Positions 1 to 9,686 of a stretch of DNA of 64,000 bases are shown here, piece by piece. Position numbers and translations under genes: made by a program. Where the stretch lies: the NCBI RefSeq assembly GCF_007827695.1, contig NZ_VITA01000007.1, positions 301,410 through 365,409 of the forward strand. Reading direction: 5' to 3'. The notes below the pieces were generated by a model. The model searched no databases. It was not told the origin of the DNA and saw only the letters and a program-made list of their open reading frames with translations. Position 1 is the stretch's first letter; each line of letters starts with the position of its first letter. The DNA comes from Sinorhizobium medicae (GTDB lineage: Bacteria > Pseudomonadota > Alphaproteobacteria > Rhizobiales > Rhizobiaceae).

Positions 1-20
1 ACTCAGACGTACCGGCGCTA

Positions 21-311
21 TCAGGCGGCTTCGGCAGCCTTCTTGACGATCTGACGACGCAGCAGGCGAGCGCGCATGCTGAGTTCGGTCTCGTCGGCCT
101 TCAGCAGGAAGGCGTCGAGGCCGCCGCGGTGTTCGACCGAGCGGAGAGCCGCAGCGGAAACGCGCAGGCGGAAGCGCTGGCCGAGAGCATCGGAAATCAG
201 CGTGACGTTGCACAGGTTCGGGAGGAACTTGCGCTTGGTCTTGTTGTTGGCATGGCTGACATTGTTGCCCGACTGGACGCCCTTGCCGGTCAATTCGCAA
301 CTACGGGACAT
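21..311 (-). CDS. rpmB: 50S ribosomal protein L28
   Basis: Large-subunit ribosomal protein bL28, 96 residues. The N-terminus ([11 protein letters not shown], then [13 protein letters not shown]) is the family hallmark: the Thr-Gly-Lys turn followed by the basic Asn/Lys-rich stretch that contacts 23S rRNA. The protein is longer than the roughly 78-residue enterobacterial L28, as usual in Alphaproteobacteria, with a basic/Ala-rich C-terminal tail. The ATG at 311 follows a weak AGGTG ribosome site. A good sigma-70 promoter lies about 95 bases upstream at 405-433. It is monocistronic as far as the window shows. No truncation or oddity is visible. Confidence 0.95.
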   Translation of the reverse strand: MSRSCELTGKGVQSGNNVSHANNKTKRKFLPNLCNVTLISDALGQRFRLRVSAAALRSVEHRGGLDAFLLKADETELSMRARLLRRQIVKKAAEAA

Positions 312-739
312 GGTACACCTATTCTCTTATCGCCGCCGGACAATGCGGTAGCGGGCCTAGAGCCCAGGCCGCGTTCCTGTTGGCCATTATTGGAAAGTCG
401 CGGTTCTATAGTCACAGGTGGCTCGCCAGTCAAGTCAATCCTTCGCATTCCCTGGCGAATGCGGCAGTTTCGGCTGTCTTTCCGTGTCTAGCACGGCCGT
501 TCGGGTACGCCAGGCGCATTCCAAGAGTGCGGCCGATAGGCTATCTTTTCCATGAGGACTGCGCCAGATTTCCGGCGGGCGCAGAAATGCCGCAAACCGC
601 CCGCATCTCAGGTGTTTGCGGCATAAATACGCTATCGTCGGAAACGTCGAGTCGCTGCAACACTGTGAACTGCTGCATGGATCCGTTTCGAGCCATTCCG
701 GTATCGGGGACCATGCACGAGAGAATGGGGCTTTCGGGC
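312..739. other. intergenic region rpmB / DUF3108 gene
   Basis: A 428-base divergent intergenic stretch. It holds the rpmB promoter (405-433) and a small inverted repeat (CGCATTC 444-450 / GAATGCG 457-463). The rest shows no convincing gene. The open frame running through it from 380 into the DUF3108 gene has no family-like sequence before residue 120, so I read it as non-coding upstream DNA. Confidence 0.5.
405..433 (-). promoter_or_regulatory. sigma-70-type promoter of rpmB
   Basis: Read leftward, TTGACT (433-428) and TATAGA (410-405) are separated by exactly 17 bases. A second TTGACT-like hexamer overlaps just upstream. Transcription would start near 398 and leave a leader of about 87 bases before the rpmB start at 311. 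This is inference from consensus only. Confidence 0.7.
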
Positions 740-1516
740 ATGAAGTTGTGCATTGGATTTCGCGCGCCGGCACTCCTGGCCGCCATGATGTTTTCCACAG
801 CTCCGCTCGCTGCGGAGGTGTCGCATCAGACGGATTACAGTATCAGGCTTGCCGGCCTGCCTCTGGCGCGCGCATCGTTCCACACCGAGGTCGAAAAGAA
901 TCGCTACACGATCTCCGGAACGCTGAATTCCTCAGGGCTCGCGGATATCATCAGCCACACGACCGGGCAGACTCGCGTCTCGGGGGTGATCGACCGAGAT
1001 CATCTACGGGCCAGCGAATATTCCATGTCCTATCGTAGTGGGCGGAAGGGCCGGGCCATCAATGTGAGTTTTCGCAACGGCAATGTCGTGCGATCAAGCA
1101 TGGTCCCGAAGCGTAGCCCTTTGCCAAAGAACTGGGTGCCGGTCACCAGCCGGGATATGCGAAACGTGCTGGATCCGCTCTCGGGCCTGATCATCCCGGC
1201 CAAGGCCCGGGTCTGCCCCAACACCCTGCCGATCTTCGATGGCGAATCGCGACTCGACATAAGGCTTTCGCCGAAGGGGACTAGAAACTTCAAAACGAGG
1301 GGATTCGAGGGGGAGGTCATCGTCTGCGGCATCCGCTTCGTGCCGAAGGCCGGATATCGTAAAGGACGCGAGGACGTCGAATATCTGCGCCGCCTGGGAA
1401 CCATGGAGATCTGGTATGCGAAAGCGAACGGCGTAGACGTCTATGCGCCGGTCTATGCGCGCATACCGACGAAGATTGGCCCTGTCACGGTGTCGGCGAC
1501 GCGATTCGGCGATTGA
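740..1516 (+). CDS. exported DUF3108-family protein
   Basis: A 258-residue protein of the DUF3108 family, of unknown biochemical function. I chose the ATG at 740 because it begins a clean Sec signal peptide: MKLCIGF, a hydrophobic core, and probable cleavage after Ala25 (PLAA|EV). The mature domain starts YSIRLAGLPLARASF, typical of DUF3108, and is beta-rich. In-frame ATGs further upstream, for example at 713, would put the signal peptide inside the protein. A GGGG stretch ending at 730 gives a usable ribosome site. Residues near GRKGRAINVSF and LDPLSGLI match the conserved middle of the family by eye. It is probably periplasmic or outer-membrane associated. It stands alone, rightward, ahead of the EamA gene. 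Function unknown. Confidence 0.8.
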   Translation: MKLCIGFRAPALLAAMMFSTAPLAAEVSHQTDYSIRLAGLPLARASFHTEVEKNRYTISGTLNSSGLADIISHTTGQTRVSGVIDRDHLRASEYSMSYRSGRKGRAINVSFRNGNVVRSSMVPKRSPLPKNWVPVTSRDMRNVLDPLSGLIIPAKARVCPNTLPIFDGESRLDIRLSPKGTRNFKTRGFEGEVIVCGIRFVPKAGYRKGREDVEYLRRLGTMEIWYAKANGVDVYAPVYARIPTKIGPVTVSATRFGD

Positions 1517-1652
1517 GGCCCGCGGGGGTGCGATCCGCCTTGTCCACCTGTGGCGCCCCTTTCGACAATCCAGGAAGCGCGATAGATCAGTGAAAGTTGC
1601 GATCGAGCTATCGGCGACCGCCGAAGCTGATTCGCCGCGTGAGGAGGCAGGA

Positions 1653-2543
1653 ATGAAGTTCAAGGCTACGCTGATCGGTTTCGCCGCGATCCTCATGTGG
1701 TCGCTGCTGGCGCTTTTTACTGCCGCGTCCGGCAAGATGCCGCCGTTTCAGCTTTCGGCTATCTGTTTTCTCATAGGCAGCCTGCCGGGCATTTTCGTTC
1801 TTGCGTCGAAGCCTGAGCGCCTCCCGCTTCTGAGGCAACCGGCAAAAGTCTGGATCACCGGCATTGCAGGTCTTTTCGGCTATCATTTTCTGTATTTCAC
1901 GGCGCTCCGCAACGCGCCGGCCGTGGAGGCGGGGCTCATCGCTTACCTCTGGCCGCTCTTCATCGTCGTCGGCTCCGCGCTGTTGCCGGGCGAAAAGCTT
2001 GGCTGGCACCATATCGCCGGCGCCCTGGCAGGGCTCGTCGGAACAATCCTCATCGTGGCGCGCAACGGCATCGCCTTCGACGACGCCTATGCACTCGGCT
2101 ACGGCGCGGCATTCCTCTGTGCCTTCACCTGGTCCGGCTATTCGTTGATCACACGCTGCTTCGACGCGGTTTCGACGGATGTCGTCACCGGTTTCTGTCT
2201 TGCCACGTCCGCGCTGTCCCTCCTCTGCCATTTAGGACTTGAAACGACGGTCTGGCCCGAGACACTCTTCGAGTGGCTCGCGGTGGCTGGGCTCGGCCTG
2301 CTTCCCGTCGGTGCAGCATTCTATGCGTGGGACCACGGCGTGAAGAACGGCGATATCCAGTTTCTGGGCGTCGCGAGCTATGCGGCGCCGGTGCTTTCGA
2401 CCCTGATCCTCATCCTGTTCGGCTTCGCCGAGCCTTCCTGGCGAATTGTGGCTGCCTGTCTCCTGGTCACGGGCGGCGCCGTCCTTGCGGCGAAGGACAT
2501 GATCTTCCGCAAGGGCAGGGCCACGACGCAACCCGCGGAGTAA
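1653..2543 (+). CDS. EamA/DMT-family inner-membrane exporter
   Basis: A 296-residue drug/metabolite transporter with ten predicted membrane segments in two tandem EamA repeats (about residues 7-140 and 150-285). The first helix region (IGFAAILMWSLLALF) and a following PPFQLSAI stretch resemble the YddG-type aromatic-amino-acid exporter branch, so amino-acid or metabolite efflux is likely; the substrate is not provable here. The start at 1653 is set by an excellent ribosome site (GAGGAGG, 1641-1647); the frame is open further upstream without family-like sequence. The gene ends convergently 63 bases from the cupin gene. There is no sign of damage. Confidence 0.85.
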   Translation: MKFKATLIGFAAILMWSLLALFTAASGKMPPFQLSAICFLIGSLPGIFVLASKPERLPLLRQPAKVWITGIAGLFGYHFLYFTALRNAPAVEAGLIAYLWPLFIVVGSALLPGEKLGWHHIAGALAGLVGTILIVARNGIAFDDAYALGYGAAFLCAFTWSGYSLITRCFDAVSTDVVTGFCLATSALSLLCHLGLETTVWPETLFEWLAVAGLGLLPVGAAFYAWDHGVKNGDIQFLGVASYAAPVLSTLILILFGFAEPSWRIVAACLLVTGGAVLAAKDMIFRKGRATTQPAE

Positions 2544-2606
2544 AGCGAATTTCCCCTCTTCGGATTCAACCCTCACCCCGATGGTCGAATAGGGGCAAGA
2601 ATCCGC

Positions 2607-3074
2607 TCACCCGTTCACTTGAGCCCCTTTGTGTGCGTCAGGCGGCTGCCATTCCGGGGGCGCCATCTCGAAGACGGTAAAATCAAACCCGGGGGCAACG
2701 GTGCAGCCGACGAGCGTCCAGTCTCCGAGCGAAGCGGCGGATTGCCACCAGTTGGCGGGGACGACATGCTGCGGCCGTTCTCCGGCGGGAATGTCTGAGC
2801 CCAGCCGGACCTGAGAAGGGGGCCTGCCTGGTTCGCCAATGCTAAGTTCGAGCGGCGCGCCGGCGTAGTAGTGCCAGACCTCTGCGGCATCGCGAACGCG
2901 GTGCCAGTGCGATCGGTCGCCCCGCTCGAGCAGGTAGTATATGGCCGTTGAGTGACCGCGCGGACCGCCGTCGGCGTCGCGGAATGTCTCGCCATACCAG
3001 CCACCCTCAGGATGCCGCGCGAGCCTCAGGGTTTCGATAATGGCTGCCGCCGTCATCTCCCGGGTCGTCATCAA
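2607..3074 (-). CDS. cupin_5 (DUF985) domain protein
   Basis: A 155-residue small cupin of the DUF985/cupin_5 family. Diagnostic stretches are [18 protein letters not shown] near the N-terminus, [16 protein letters not shown] in the middle (the His pair that would bind a metal in the barrel), and [11 protein letters not shown] near the C-terminus. Family members are beta-barrel proteins of uncertain ligand, with sugar-nucleotide or small-molecule binding proposed. Its ATG overlaps the gloB stop by four bases (3071-3074), so the two are almost certainly cotranscribed and translationally coupled. This hints at a role near methylglyoxal detoxification, but that is inference. Confidence 0.85.
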   Translation of the reverse strand: MMTTREMTAAAIIETLRLARHPEGGWYGETFRDADGGPRGHSTAIYYLLERGDRSHWHRVRDAAEVWHYYAGAPLELSIGEPGRPPSQVRLGSDIPAGERPQHVVPANWWQSAASLGDWTLVGCTVAPGFDFTVFEMAPPEWQPPDAHKGAQVNG

Positions 3075-3841
3075 AAACTGTCCTTGCGTTTGCGTATTTC
3101 TGCGAAGACGGCGGCATCGCTCGCCTTGTCCATGCCCAGAAAGGCGCGGATCTTTGGATCATCGGCGCGCAGGAACGGGTTCGTCCGCTTTTCAAGGCCC
3201 ATGGTTGTGGGCGCAGTGAATCCGCCGTCCGATCGCGTCTCCTCGATCTCGGCCGCTCGTTCCTTCAGCGCCGTGTTTTCCGGATCGACGGTGACGGCGA
3301 AACGCGCGTTTGCGAGCGTGTATTCGTGGCCGAAGTAAATGGCCGTGTCATCCGGTAGCGCCATCAGTCGGCTCAGCGACTGCCACATCGTTTCGGGCGT
3401 TCCTTCGAACAGACGGCCGCATCCCAGAGCAAAAAGCGTATCGGCGGCGAAAAGCAGCTTGTCCTCAGGGAAATGGTAGCAGACGTGGCCGGCCGTATGT
3501 CCCGGCGTTTCGATGACCTCGACTGGGTGGCCGGCGAAGTCGAAGCGGTCGCCATGGCCCACGCTTCTGTCAATACCAGGGATCTTCGGAGACTCGTTCT
3601 TCGGACCGATGATGGTCACGCCGAAGCGTTCCTTCAGACCGATATTGCCGGCCACATGGTCGCCATGGTGATGCGTTGTGAGGATGTGCGTCAGTTGCCA
3701 GCTGCGCCGTTCGAGCGCGTCGAGGATCGGTCTTTCTTCCGGTGCGTCGATCGATGCCGTCGCGCCGCTCAGCCGATCGTGGAGGAGCACACCGTAATTG
3801 TCGGTGCGGCAGAGGAAGAGGTCGAGTTCGAGGGCGGCCAT
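3071..3841 (-). CDS. gloB: hydroxyacylglutathione hydrolase (glyoxalase II)
   Basis: A metallo-beta-lactamase-fold thioesterase of 256 residues that hydrolyses S-D-lactoylglutathione to D-lactate and glutathione, the second step of methylglyoxal detoxification in the cytoplasm. Metal ligands are visible: THHHGDH at residues 56-62, GHTAGH at 114-119, Asp134 in AADTLF and His172 in GHEY. The C-terminal glyoxalase-II substrate segment ends with KRTNPFLR near residue 220. Length is normal. It heads a two-gene leftward operon with the cupin_5 gene (4-base overlap). It is divergent from the methyltransferase gene, with about 98 bases between starts. Confidence 0.93.
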   Translation of the reverse strand: MAALELDLFLCRTDNYGVLLHDRLSGATASIDAPEERPILDALERRSWQLTHILTTHHHGDHVAGNIGLKERFGVTIIGPKNESPKIPGIDRSVGHGDRFDFAGHPVEVIETPGHTAGHVCYHFPEDKLLFAADTLFALGCGRLFEGTPETMWQSLSRLMALPDDTAIYFGHEYTLANARFAVTVDPENTALKERAAEIEETRSDGGFTAPTTMGLEKRTNPFLRADDPKIRAFLGMDKASDAAVFAEIRKRKDSF

Positions 3842-3939
3842 GATTGGTCCTCCGATCGGTGCCGGTTATCGGGACGGGGCGATCCCGTTCGATCGAATGT
3901 AGCGAGGCTCGCCTTGAAGTCTACCGCTTCGAGTCTAAC

Positions 3940-4692
3940 ATGTCGTCCATGCACACCGATATCGTCGATCTCCGCCAATTCTACCACTCCGAGCTCGGCC
4001 GAATGGCGGAGCAATCGGTCAGCGCGGCGCTTGCTTCAATCTGGGCACGGCTGCCTGAAGAGAGACTCCTCGGGCTTGGTTACGCCGTACCGTATCTGGA
4101 GCGCTTCCGTGCCGATACGGAGCGGACCTTCGCCTTCATGCCGGCCGGCCAGGGTGCAGTGAACTGGCCGGTCGCGGACCTTTCTTCGACGGCACTGGTT
4201 TTCGATGAAGAACTGCCATTGCCGGATTCCTCGATCGATCGCGTATTGATGGTCCATTCTCTTGAGTTTGCCGAGAGCCCGCGCGAGACGATGAAGGAGA
4301 TCTGGCGTGTCCTGGCGCCCGGCGGACGCCTGATCATCGTGGTGCCGAACCGCCGCGGGGTGTGGGCGCAGATGGAGCACACGCCTTTCGGCTCGGGGCG
4401 GCCCTATTCGCGCGGACAATTGACTGCGCTTCTGCGCGAAACGAACTTCACGCCCGGCGCCACCTCGGAAGCGCTGTTCTTTCCGCCCTCGAAACGCAAG
4501 CTTGCACTTCGGCTGCGCCACGGCCTCGAACGGTTTGGTCGTTCGCTCTGGCCCGCCTTTTCGGGCGTGATCATCGTCGAGGCGCAGAAACGGCTTTATC
4601 AGGGCCTGCCCGTGGCGGCGCGTGCCTCGCGGCGCGTCTTTGTGCCGGTGCTCGCCCCGCGCGGCATACCCAGCACGCGCAGCCGACCATAG
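3940..4692 (+). CDS. class I SAM-dependent methyltransferase
   Basis: A 250-residue protein with a methyltransferase_11-type core. DSSIDRVLMVHSLEF is the acidic/post-II motif region, and MKEIWRVLAPGGRLIIVVPN is the classic motif III/IV. The usual glycine-rich motif I is weak (LLGLGYAVPYLE), so SAM binding is probable rather than certain. The C-terminal third (SEALFFPPSKRKLALRLRHGLERFGRSLWPAFSGVIIVEAQK) is typical of an uncharacterised rhizobial family found next to gloB. The start at 3940 (MSSMHTDIVDLRQFY) is preferred over the longer frame from 3844; 3949 is also possible. Substrate unknown. Confidence 0.8.
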   Translation: MSSMHTDIVDLRQFYHSELGRMAEQSVSAALASIWARLPEERLLGLGYAVPYLERFRADTERTFAFMPAGQGAVNWPVADLSSTALVFDEELPLPDSSIDRVLMVHSLEFAESPRETMKEIWRVLAPGGRLIIVVPNRRGVWAQMEHTPFGSGRPYSRGQLTALLRETNFTPGATSEALFFPPSKRKLALRLRHGLERFGRSLWPAFSGVIIVEAQKRLYQGLPVAARASRRVFVPVLAPRGIPSTRSRP

Positions 4693-4797
4693 GGAAACCG
4701 ACACAGCGGAGGCCGCCAGCATGCCACGGCCGCACTCGACAAACTCCACCGTCCCCGGTATTGGCTGGACCGCATTCTCCCCGTGAAAGCTGGTCCG

Positions 4798-5904
4798 ATG
4801 AATCTTGCCCTGAAAAGCCCTGAGCCGCGTTCCGGCATTCTGGACATCGCCGCCTACGTGCCCGGCAAGGAAATAGCGCCCGGTCTTGCCAAGGTGCACA
4901 AGCTTTCGTCGAACGAAACGCCTCTCGGCGCGAGCCCGCGCGCGATCGAGGCTTTCCAGAAGGCAGCTTTCAATCTCGAACGCTACCCGGACGGTCAGGC
5001 GAATGCGTTGAAGGAAGCGATCGCTGCCGTTCATGGGCTGAATGCCGCCAATATCCTGTGCGGAAACGGGTCGGACGAACTGCTCGGTCTTCTCTGCCAG
5101 ACCTATCTCGGCCCTGGCGACGAGGGGATCGTCACCCAGCATGGTTTTCTGGTCTACAGGATCCAGATCGCTGCCTCCGGCGGGACGCCCGTCACGGTCA
5201 GCGAAAGGGACGAGCGCGTCGATGTCGATGCGATCATCGCGGCCGTCACCGAACGGACGAGGATCGTGTTCATAGCCAACCCGGGCAATCCGACCGGCAC
5301 CTATGTCCCGGTGGACGAAGTCCGGCGCCTGCATGCGGCTTTGCCGGCCGGCGCTCTGCTGGTGCTCGATGCCGCCTATGCGGAATATGTCAGGCGCAAC
5401 GACTATGAAGCCGGGCTTGAGCTCGTATCCTCCAACCGCAATGTCGTGATGACGCGAACCTTCTCGAAAATCTACGGCCTCGCGGGTTTGCGCATCGGCT
5501 GGATGTATGCGCCGCGCGACGTGGTGGAGGCGTTGGACCGCGTGCGCGGCCCCTTCAACCTGAATGCTCCGGCGATCGCCGCCGGCGCCGCGGCAATCCG
5601 CGATCAGGCCTTTATTGCCGAGGCGGGCGACCACAATCAAAAATGGCTGGCAATCGTCAGTCAGGCGCTGACGAAAATCGGCCTCCGCGTTACGCCGTCG
5701 GTGACGAACTTCGTGCTGATCCATTTTCCGGCAGAAGCCGGCATGTCTGCCGGCGATGCGGATTCCTATCTGACAAGCCGCGGTTTCATCTTGCGTGCCG
5801 TCGGCGCCTACGGTTTTCCCAATGCGCTGAGAATGACGATAGGCACGAAAGAAGCGAACGAGGGCGTCGTTGCGGCGCTGACTGAATTCATGGGACGGAA
5901 ATGA
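4798..5904 (+). CDS. hisC: histidinol-phosphate aminotransferase
   Basis: A PLP enzyme of fold type I, 368 residues. It transfers an amino group between glutamate and imidazole-acetol phosphate in histidine synthesis. Rhizobial paralogues beside tyrC often also serve phenylalanine/tyrosine transamination. Visible motifs are LSSNETPLG (36-44), NPGNPTG (161-167), DAAYAEY (191-197) and the Schiff-base lysine Lys224 in [10 protein letters not shown]. An in-frame GTG at 4783 could extend it by five residues. Its stop overlaps the tyrC start (ATGA), so the two are coupled; this supports an aromatic-amino-acid role. Genomes of this group usually carry several hisC copies, so the exact paralogue number is uncertain. 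Confidence 0.88.
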   Translation: MNLALKSPEPRSGILDIAAYVPGKEIAPGLAKVHKLSSNETPLGASPRAIEAFQKAAFNLERYPDGQANALKEAIAAVHGLNAANILCGNGSDELLGLLCQTYLGPGDEGIVTQHGFLVYRIQIAASGGTPVTVSERDERVDVDAIIAAVTERTRIVFIANPGNPTGTYVPVDEVRRLHAALPAGALLVLDAAYAEYVRRNDYEAGLELVSSNRNVVMTRTFSKIYGLAGLRIGWMYAPRDVVEALDRVRGPFNLNAPAIAAGAAAIRDQAFIAEAGDHNQKWLAIVSQALTKIGLRVTPSVTNFVLIHFPAEAGMSAGDADSYLTSRGFILRAVGAYGFPNALRMTIGTKEANEGVVAALTEFMGRK

Positions 5905-6827
5905 TGGCTCAGCAGTTCGAAACCATCGCTCTGATCGGCGTCGGTTTGATCGGATCGTCGATTGCGCGGGATATCCGTGAGAAGCAGCTTGCCGGTCGGG
6001 TAGTGGTTACGACCCGCAGCGAAGCGACGCTGAAGCGTGCAAGCGAATTGAGCCTCGGCGATCTTTACACGCTTTCGGCGGCCGAGGCGGTAAAGGGCGC
6101 TGACCTCGTTATCGTGTCGGTGCCTGTCGGTGCCTCCGGGGCGGTCGCTGCGGAAATCGCGGCCCATCTGAAACCGGGGGCGATCGTCACCGATGTCGGC
6201 TCGACCAAGGGCTCGGTCATCGCCCAGATGGCCCCGCATCTGCCTGAAAACGTCCATTTCGTTCCCGGCCATCCTATTGCCGGCACCGAGCACTCAGGTC
6301 CGGATGCGGGCTTTGCGGGTCTCTTTCGTGGCCGCTGGTGCATTCTGACGCCGCCCACCGGCACGAATGACGAGGCCGTCGCCAGGCTCAGGCTCTTCTG
6401 GGAAACGCTCGGCTCGATGGTGGACGAGATGGATCCCGAGCACCACGACAAGGTGCTGGCGATCGTATCGCATCTTCCGCACATCATCGCTTACAATATC
6501 GTCGGCACCGCCGACGACCTCGAGACGGTGACTGAGTCCGAGGTTATCAAATACTCGGCCTCGGGCTTTCGCGACTTCACCCGCCTCGCGGCCTCCGATC
6601 CGACCATGTGGCGCGACGTCTGCCTGCACAACAAGGAGGCGATCCTCGAAATGCTTGCCCGCTTCTCCGAAGATCTCGCCTCCCTGCAGCGCGCGATCCG
6701 CTGGGGCGACGGCGACAAGCTTTTCGATCTCTTCACCCGTACGCGGGCGATACGCCGCTCGATCATCCAGGCCGGTCAGGATACCGCTATGCCCGACTTC
6801 GGCCGGCACGCGATGGATCAGAAGTAG
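5901..6827 (+). CDS. tyrC: prephenate/arogenate (cyclohexadienyl) dehydrogenase
   Basis: A 308-residue NAD(P)-dependent dehydrogenase that oxidatively decarboxylates prephenate and/or arogenate in tyrosine synthesis. It shows the Rossmann motif GVGLIG (13-18), DVGSTKG and the family hallmark [15 protein letters not shown], with the all-helical prephenate-dehydrogenase C-terminal domain ([18 protein letters not shown]). There is no fused chorismate mutase or ACT domain. It overlaps hisC by four bases, which fits hydroxyphenylpyruvate or prephenate transamination by the neighbouring enzyme. ATG at 5901 or 5904 are both usable. The gene converges with the DUF2125 gene. Confidence 0.9.
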   Translation: MMAQQFETIALIGVGLIGSSIARDIREKQLAGRVVVTTRSEATLKRASELSLGDLYTLSAAEAVKGADLVIVSVPVGASGAVAAEIAAHLKPGAIVTDVGSTKGSVIAQMAPHLPENVHFVPGHPIAGTEHSGPDAGFAGLFRGRWCILTPPTGTNDEAVARLRLFWETLGSMVDEMDPEHHDKVLAIVSHLPHIIAYNIVGTADDLETVTESEVIKYSASGFRDFTRLAASDPTMWRDVCLHNKEAILEMLARFSEDLASLQRAIRWGDGDKLFDLFTRTRAIRRSIIQAGQDTAMPDFGRHAMDQK

Positions 6828-6914
6828 GCCACGGCGTTCCGCTATCTGATTGAGATGCTGACGGGTTTTGGAGCGGGACGAGGAAAGGTGCGTGCGCCTT
6901 AAGGAGAGCGGCGC

Positions 6915-7928
6915 CTACAGCGTCGGCAGCATCCCGATCGGTACGAAGGCGAGGAAAGCGGTGCCGTCCCTGACGTTCAGCTTCACGGTCGCCTCGTTCT
7001 TGCCGCCCGCAAGGGCCTTCAACATATTCGCGACGTTATCGATGAGGTCTTTTTCGTCGGGAGCGATCTTGACGATGTTTTCCCGCCAGGCATCGATATT
7101 TGCAAGCGTGAGGGAAAATTCTCCTGAAATCAGGCCTTGATCGTTCACCGAAAAGGGGCCGGTGAGCTTCGCCGTCATCCCCGAGCCCGCATCGAGTGTC
7201 AATTGCCGCAATTCGCCTTTGCTGCCGCGGAGCATGTGCGGTGCTACGTGGGCCGACTGAAGCCACTCGGCTTTTTCCGCGACGGTCAGATCCATTGATA
7301 CATCGGCAGGTGCGGCCAGGCTGGGGCCCTCGTCGGGGCGCAGGTCGAGCCCTTCGATGCTGAGGGCTGCGTCGAGATCGCCCTCGTTCTGGCGCAGATG
7401 AAGCTCGCCATGGCTGGCGCCGAAGCCGAGGCCCGTGCCGGTCAGGGGCGCACGCGCGGTGCCTGTCAGGTTGTCATAGGCGATCGACGTGCGGTCGACG
7501 CCAGAGAAGCTTGCCGCGACGCTTGCACGGAGAAGGGTCCAGTCGGCCGAAACGGTGAAGCCGGGGGACACGCGTATTTCTGCAGGCCCGTCCAGCTCAA
7601 GCACCGCACGCCCGGGCTGGTAGACCTGCGCCGCCGAACGCAAGGCGCCGAAGGAAGCGGAAGCGCCACGGCGTGTATCATCCAGGCGAACCTTGTCGCA
7701 GAAAAGACCGAGGCGGAAGGGAAAGCCGCGCACTTCCATAGCGCCGCATTCACCGCTGAAGCCGATCGCTTGTCTTTCCGTCAGAAAAGCGGTCAGCCGC
7801 TCTCGAATCTGGTCCGCGGCGAGAAACCAGCCGGCGGAATAGAGGCCGCTCACGAGCACGATACCTGTTGCCAGCCAGAAGAATTTCCTTCCGGCAGGCG
7901 ATGGCTTGGCGACGGCGGTCACGGTCAT
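6915..7928 (-). CDS. DUF2125 membrane-anchored protein
   Basis: A 337-residue protein of the DUF2125 family, which is common in Alphaproteobacteria and has no assigned function. One N-terminal membrane segment (about residues 15-38) is followed by a long extracytoplasmic, beta-rich domain with the conserved ERQAIGFSGECGAMEVRGFPFRLGLFCDKV region (two of its Cys residues may form a disulfide) and repeated short strands. This layout suggests an envelope or lipid-related protein, which is inference. It stands alone, leftward, convergent with tyrC. The divergent region to the ggct gene holds a family B repeat. Confidence 0.85.
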   Translation of the reverse strand: MTVTAVAKPSPAGRKFFWLATGIVLVSGLYSAGWFLAADQIRERLTAFLTERQAIGFSGECGAMEVRGFPFRLGLFCDKVRLDDTRRGASASFGALRSAAQVYQPGRAVLELDGPAEIRVSPGFTVSADWTLLRASVAASFSGVDRTSIAYDNLTGTARAPLTGTGLGFGASHGELHLRQNEGDLDAALSIEGLDLRPDEGPSLAAPADVSMDLTVAEKAEWLQSAHVAPHMLRGSKGELRQLTLDAGSGMTAKLTGPFSVNDQGLISGEFSLTLANIDAWRENIVKIAPDEKDLIDNVANMLKALAGGKNEATVKLNVRDGTAFLAFVPIGMLPTL

Positions 7929-8066
7929 GATTATGGGTACTCCAAACTTGCCGCAGTAAGCGGCCTTTCGGGTGGCCGGTCGCCAAGCGGCGAACTAGTC
8001 TTCATCCGCGTCCCTGAGTTCGGGACCGTCATGCCCCTTTTCGCGGATGACTGGATTGCAATAGAA

Positions 8067-8118
8067 CTGCTGCATAATTTTGTCTTTCGATCGACACGAT
8101 CTCGGCGATTATGCAGTA
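8067..8118. repeat. palindromic repeat, family B (copy 1)
   Basis: It begins CTGCTGCATAATTTTGTC and ends with ATTATGCAGTA, so TGCATAAT/ATTATGCA form the outer stem. The end sequence and the GTC(C/T)TT core match the copies at 12247, 13168, 46150, 53150 and 57590. It lies in the divergent region between the DUF2125 and cyclotransferase genes. Confidence 0.6.
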
Positions 8119-8183
8119 AAAATTCCGGTACGCCGCAGGAGCGCCGGCCACTAATTCGGTGACCGGTCCGGCGGCATGTTTGG

Positions 8184-8753
8184 ATGGCAGTGGATATGGA
8201 CGAATTTTGGGTCTTTGGCTACGGGTCGCTGATGTGGAATCCGGGCTTTCGCTTCGAGGAGAAGCTGACGGCGCGCGCGTTCGGTTATCGCCGCTCCCTG
8301 TGTGTGCGCTCCTGGGTTCACCGCGGCACGGAACTGCGCCCGGGGCTGGTACTCGGGCTCGATTATGGGGGCTCCTGCGTCGGAACGGCTTTCCGCGTCG
8401 AGTCCGCGCAGAAGACTGGCGTCATCGATTATCTGCGCGAACGCGAACTGGTCACCCATGTTTACAAGGAAAGAACCATGCCGGTGCTACTTTCCGACGG
8501 ACGGCGCGTCCCTGCGCTGACCTATGTGATCGATCGCAGCCACGCTCAATATGCCGGCGCGCTTCGCGCAGAGGAGGCGGCTGCGGCGGTTGCCGTGGCC
8601 ATCGGCAAATCCGGCCCGAACAGCGAATATGTTCTCAACACGCTCCAGCATCTCCGCGAAATGGGCATTCGTGACCACTGGCTGGAGGAGGTTGCCGCGA
8701 GGTTGGCGGCTAGCGAAGCACCGCCCGACCGAAGCCTGCACGCGGGCGGGTGA
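8184..8753 (+). CDS. ChaC-like gamma-glutamylcyclotransferase
   Basis: A 189-residue protein of the ChaC/GCG family, which cleaves glutathione to 5-oxoproline and Cys-Gly in the cytosol. The substrate loop FGYGSLMWNPGF (11-22) is diagnostic, and the GVIDYLREREL segment holds the conserved catalytic-Glu region. The family pattern continues with YVLNTLQHLREMGIRDHWLEEV at the C-terminus. The start is 8184 or the ATG at 8196 (MDEFWVFGYGS). It converges with plsC 20 bases downstream. The function is assigned from the family; specificity for glutathione is not proven. Confidence 0.88.
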   Translation: MAVDMDEFWVFGYGSLMWNPGFRFEEKLTARAFGYRRSLCVRSWVHRGTELRPGLVLGLDYGGSCVGTAFRVESAQKTGVIDYLRERELVTHVYKERTMPVLLSDGRRVPALTYVIDRSHAQYAGALRAEEAAAAVAVAIGKSGPNSEYVLNTLQHLREMGIRDHWLEEVAARLAASEAPPDRSLHAGG

Positions 8754-8773
8754 TGCCCGCCTCGCTCCCGCGA

Positions 8774-9553
8774 TCACGCTGCAAGTTCGCGCAGCCGCTG
8801 TTCGGCAGTGGGCGGCAGCGGCAGATGCGGATTGGCGTTCACCGTTTCGACGAGCAGGTCGTCGCTCGCCGCCTCCGTCACTTCCACCAGCTTCGCGAGA
8901 AAGGCGTCCGGATCCAGACCGGCCTCGATCGGCGGAAGGACCCGCACCTTGAAGTGGCCGGGGAAACGCAGGAACTTGCGGCGGGGCCAGAACAGCCCCG
9001 GATGCATTGCAACGGGAACCACCGGAACCTGGAGGTCGCGGTAGAGCCGGGCTATGCCATATTTGTATTCCGGCGGCGCGCCGGGCGGACGTCGCGTTCC
9101 TTCAGGATAGATGATCAGCTGACGACCCGTTGCCATCTCGTGCTTCGTGCGCTCCATGACCGCGGCCATCGCCTTGCCGCGCGCGGCGCGGTTCACCGGA
9201 ACCATGCGCTGCTTCATAACGTACCAGCCGAACAGCGGTATCCAGGTGAGCTCCCGCTTGAGAATGAAGAAGGGATCGTCGAGCCAGGGCAGAAGCGCAT
9301 AGACATCCCAGAAGGACTGATGCTTCGGCGCGAAGATGTAGGCGCCTTTGGGAATGTTATCGAGGCCTTCGACCTCGAAGGTCGTTCCGACGATCTTCGC
9401 TAGGAGCCAATGGTTGCTTCGCGCCCAGTTCTTGGGCACGAACCAGGCCGTTTTGCGCGGCACGAGGAAATAGATCGGCGTCAGCACGATCATCTGCACG
9501 ACCAGGTTGGCGTAGAAGGCCAGGTTGAAGAGGATCGAACGCAGGATGATCAT
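8774..9553 (-). CDS. plsC: 1-acyl-sn-glycerol-3-phosphate acyltransferase
   Basis: A 259-residue inner-membrane acyltransferase that makes phosphatidic acid from lysophosphatidate in phospholipid synthesis. The N-terminus has a hydrophobic helix (about 5-31). The catalytic HX4D motif is His78-Asp83 (HQSFWD), followed by RELTWIPLFGW, then YPEGTR (acyl-acceptor binding) and a VPVVPVAMHPG segment. It is the last gene of the leftward ftsE-ftsX-ydcF-plsC set, about 130 bases after ydcF. That is an envelope-biogenesis context, though cotranscription across the gap is not proven. Confidence 0.92.
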   Translation of the reverse strand: MIILRSILFNLAFYANLVVQMIVLTPIYFLVPRKTAWFVPKNWARSNHWLLAKIVGTTFEVEGLDNIPKGAYIFAPKHQSFWDVYALLPWLDDPFFILKRELTWIPLFGWYVMKQRMVPVNRAARGKAMAAVMERTKHEMATGRQLIIYPEGTRRPPGAPPEYKYGIARLYRDLQVPVVPVAMHPGLFWPRRKFLRFPGHFKVRVLPPIEAGLDPDAFLAKLVEVTEAASDDLLVETVNANPHLPLPPTAEQRLRELAA

Positions 9554-9686
9554 CAGGGCAGACTCTCGAAGCGGATATGGACGCCACGCTGCCTACACGA
9601 ATATGCGCGCGAGGAAAACAGCCGTATCGGCGCATTACTGGAGGAGCGATCCTCGACCAGATGCAGGGGCCGTGTCTGCGGCGGAG

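Noticed and set aside
4036..5724. 562-codon open frame antisense to the methyltransferase and hisC genes
   Set aside because: His/Arg/Asp-rich composition with no family resemblance. It mirrors the high-GC codon pattern of hisC, so it is a shadow frame.
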